This document shows positions 62,070 to 64,000 of a stretch of DNA of 64,000 bases, one piece after another. The translations under genes and the position numbers were made by a program. A model generated the notes under the pieces. The model was not told the DNA's origin. It saw only the letters and a program-made list of their open reading frames with translations, and did not search any database. This stretch comes from Heliocybe sulcata. Taxonomy: Eukaryota; Basidiomycota; Agaricomycetes; Gloeophyllales; Gloeophyllaceae. The DNA lies in contig ML213504.1 of NCBI GenBank assembly GCA_004369045.1, positions 1,025,508-1,089,507 of the forward strand, given 5' to 3'. Numbering within the stretch: position 1 is the first letter of the stretch; each line of letters begins with the position of its first letter.

Positions 62070-63526
62070 TCACCGACGCTTGTATTCGCAGGGCTTGAGT
62101 AAACTACCTCGCGACATGATTTTTTCCCAGTCCTTCCCTGATAGTCCACGTTTCCTAGCCACCTTGCGGAATTCAAATAGAGTGAAGTGTGTATTCCGAT
62201 CGTCCTATAGAGGAATTCAGCCCGAGACATAAATCAGACCTTTTGAGACACGCACCTTGGACTTCAGCTTGAATCCAATGGAAGTGACGAGAGAAATGAA
62301 TGCCTCGACGTCAGTGAAGCGGCTGGCGACCTCAGCAATCTTCAGTTCACCACTGGATAAATTTCGAGGCAAATCAGCGGTCTGGCACGCATACAGAAAA
62401 CCTGTACTAACCCGCTTCTAAGTACTCTCCACGCCTCCCGTATACACCCAGGCCAATTCGTCCCCATCAAACTGAGGGCACACACAACGATGTCCACGAC
62501 CTGCGCATCACCTTGCGATTCCTCGTCTTCTATATTGGCCTCGGAGCCTGGAAGCGGAAGCTTAGCGCAGATGTCTGCTTCTATCACATATTTCCCCTCA
62601 GAAACGAGGTCAAAAGATAGCACCGTTGGGCCCTTGGGTACGAGCGCCTTTGCCAGGGCTGCGTCGCCGCAGCCTAGATCCGCAATGACAGTCCTAGGAG
62701 GACACGCAGAAAGTGTCTCGACATAGTGCGCGACAGGGTTGGCCGGCCATGACTCTACTTGATGACGGAACCCTGTGTGGTACTGCGTGACGCATGTTAG
62801 CAGGCACGCTCCATGGCAGCTAGTTCGCACTGAAGCCCACGTACCTCCTCGAAGACGTTCGGATCCTGTTTCATCATCTGATACGCATGCTCGCTGTCCG
62901 ATTTATACAGGGTCTCATTGATTAACCTACATTGCGACCCACATAAGCACATGTTTGACTTGAGAACAGGACTAGTGGAGATATCAAGGAGAAACGACTC
63001 GCCTGAAGCGCGCGCCGTCCAGACTGTGTTTCATTTTTGCTTGCAGATCAGTTAGACCAGACGATTTCCGTGACACTCTCGACTTAGAGGATTTCGGTTC
63101 ATCTTCCCGATCCCCCAATTCCACAGCCTGATTTGAGAGAGACGGATCTTTCTTGTGCCCAGAGGCACGAGGGGAACCATGCAGTCTATCCACAGAGACG
63201 TCTTGCGAATCCTTCTTCTTGCTTTTCTTGCTCTTCTTGTCGCGTGTAGCTGGACGCTCCTCGCCCTCCTCGTGCCCACTGCCAGGCCCTTGCTTTGACT
63301 GCGCAGGCTGCTTCTTCACGATCGCATCGCCAGCTCTCCTGTTCTTTCGTTTGCGATTCTTGGAGCTGCCTCCCCCGTCCAGCGTCTGCATCAGAGCCTC
63401 AATGTTGCTGGCCGTCGATTCTAATTTGCCTTGTGCACCACCGGACGGGCGTTTACGTTTCTTGCTGCTTATCGGAGCGGATGGTGCAGCTGGTACGCTC
63501 CATCCTGGTACTTCAAATAAAGACAT
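62070..63526 (-). CDS. RRP8: rRNA-processing methyltransferase RRP8
   Basis: Nucleolar SAM-dependent enzyme that makes m1A in 25S rRNA. ATG at 63526: MSLFEVPGWSVPAAPSAPIS, then a Lys/Arg/Ser-rich disordered region with nucleolar-type basic runs (KKRKRPSGG, KKSKKSKKKDS). The Rrp8 domain begins LTDLQAKMKHSLDGARFRLI-NETLYKSDS, HAYQMMKQDPNVFEEYHTGF, then SAM motif I IADLGCGDAALAKA, post-motif VLSFDLVSEG, and motif IV VDIVVCALSLMGTNWPGCI. It continues REAWRVLRSGGELKIAEVAS, RFTDVEAFISLVTSIGFKLK and DDRNTHFTLFEFRKVARKRG. It ends TGA 62070-62072. Five or so introns. All hallmark blocks of the family are present. Confidence 0.93.
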
Positions 63527-64000
63527 ATTGCTAGCACGAGCCGAAATAAGTAGAGACAAGCAGGATGAAGCTGAAGCCTGGTGGCCGCTCAGAAGTCCGA
63601 TCACTGCAAATGCGGTAATACTGCTACAACGGTAAGCACAGCCACATTTTCGGTCTTAGATCTGCCCTTCATGTACCCCGCGCAACATGTGCGCGATAAA
63701 GGATGCTCTGCAATTCGGCGTTCCGCAAAACATGTGCTTGTGTATGGGAAACCGAAGGGGTACAACCTGCCCTCGCGACACAGCAACCGCAATGACCTGC
63801 CTGTACGTGATAATGTGATTACACTTGACAATGAGTTCCTCGTTTGGGATGTTTCTATAGGCTCGAGGATGTCCAGTTACTTAACTCGTAGACGGAGCGT
63901 CCTGCCGTATATAATAAAGCTGAGCTAGAGATTTCAGCATCCGAGCCCTCACCGCCGTAGTTATATGCTCTCAGCTTTCCCCCGTACTACATCACATCGT
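63527..64000. other. Upstream of RRP8; window end
   Basis: 474 bp with no supported coding region. Short frames on both strands lack motifs. A gene may start beyond the window. Confidence 0.4.

Overview
This window is nuclear DNA from a filamentous basidiomycete, most likely an Agaricomycete. The genes are dense and on both strands. Most are cut by many short introns, mostly about 45-70 bp. The gene content also fits: tandem DUF7923-like/CCCH zinc-finger proteins, a membrane-anchored GH9 endoglucanase, a bicupin oxalate decarboxylase and a fungal GH18-unrelated GT18-like transferase. The species cannot be named from the sequence alone. I saw no rRNA, tRNA, CRISPR array or intact transposon.

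Layout, left to right. 0-1.7 kb: 3' part of an MFS exporter. 1.9-7.6 kb: two nucleoporin genes head to tail on the minus strand, NSP1 (Nup62 type) and NUP82 (Nup88 type), whose products are partners in one nuclear-pore subcomplex. 7.8-11.2 kb: three proteasome genes in a row, PRE10 (20S alpha7), RPN12 (19S lid) and PRE3 (20S beta1); the last two share a 157-bp divergent promoter. 11.3-22.1 kb: a conserved hypothetical, a Gfo/Idh/MocA oxidoreductase, oxalate decarboxylase, an intronless alpha/beta hydrolase and the replication-licensing factor CDT1. 23-27.3 kb: a tandem duplication of a DUF7923-like + CCCH protein. 27.7-36.9 kb: Rho GDI, COQ2, an intronless GH43 enzyme, a GT18-like type II membrane transferase and a YTP1-family membrane protein. 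39.3-46.1 kb: a pantothenate-type MFS permease, a Ser/Thr-rich single-pass membrane protein and the PKA regulatory subunit. 47.1-53.7 kb: two related MocA oxidoreductases in opposite orientation. Between them lie a broken Argonaute gene and a HERPUD-like ubiquitin-domain membrane protein. 53.9-64 kb: a bacterial-type uracil phosphoribosyltransferase, MET10 sulfite reductase, GH9 endoglucanase and the RRP8 rRNA methyltransferase.

Three observations stand out. First, a previously unlabelled Argonaute relic (about 48.6-50.15 kb, minus) keeps N-domain and late-PIWI exons but has lost the PAZ-MID core. Second, the tandem zinc-finger pair combines a domain with NYN/PIN-like acidic motifs and CCCH fingers, an architecture reminiscent of Regnase; one copy has lost the acidic motifs. 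Third, ACGCGT (MluI-box) clusters sit in the promoters of NSP1, the proteasome genes and CDT1, which suggests shared cell-cycle-type control. All calls rest on reading the sequence and on memory of protein families; no database search was run. Intron boundaries are inferred from GT/AG sites and reading-frame continuity.
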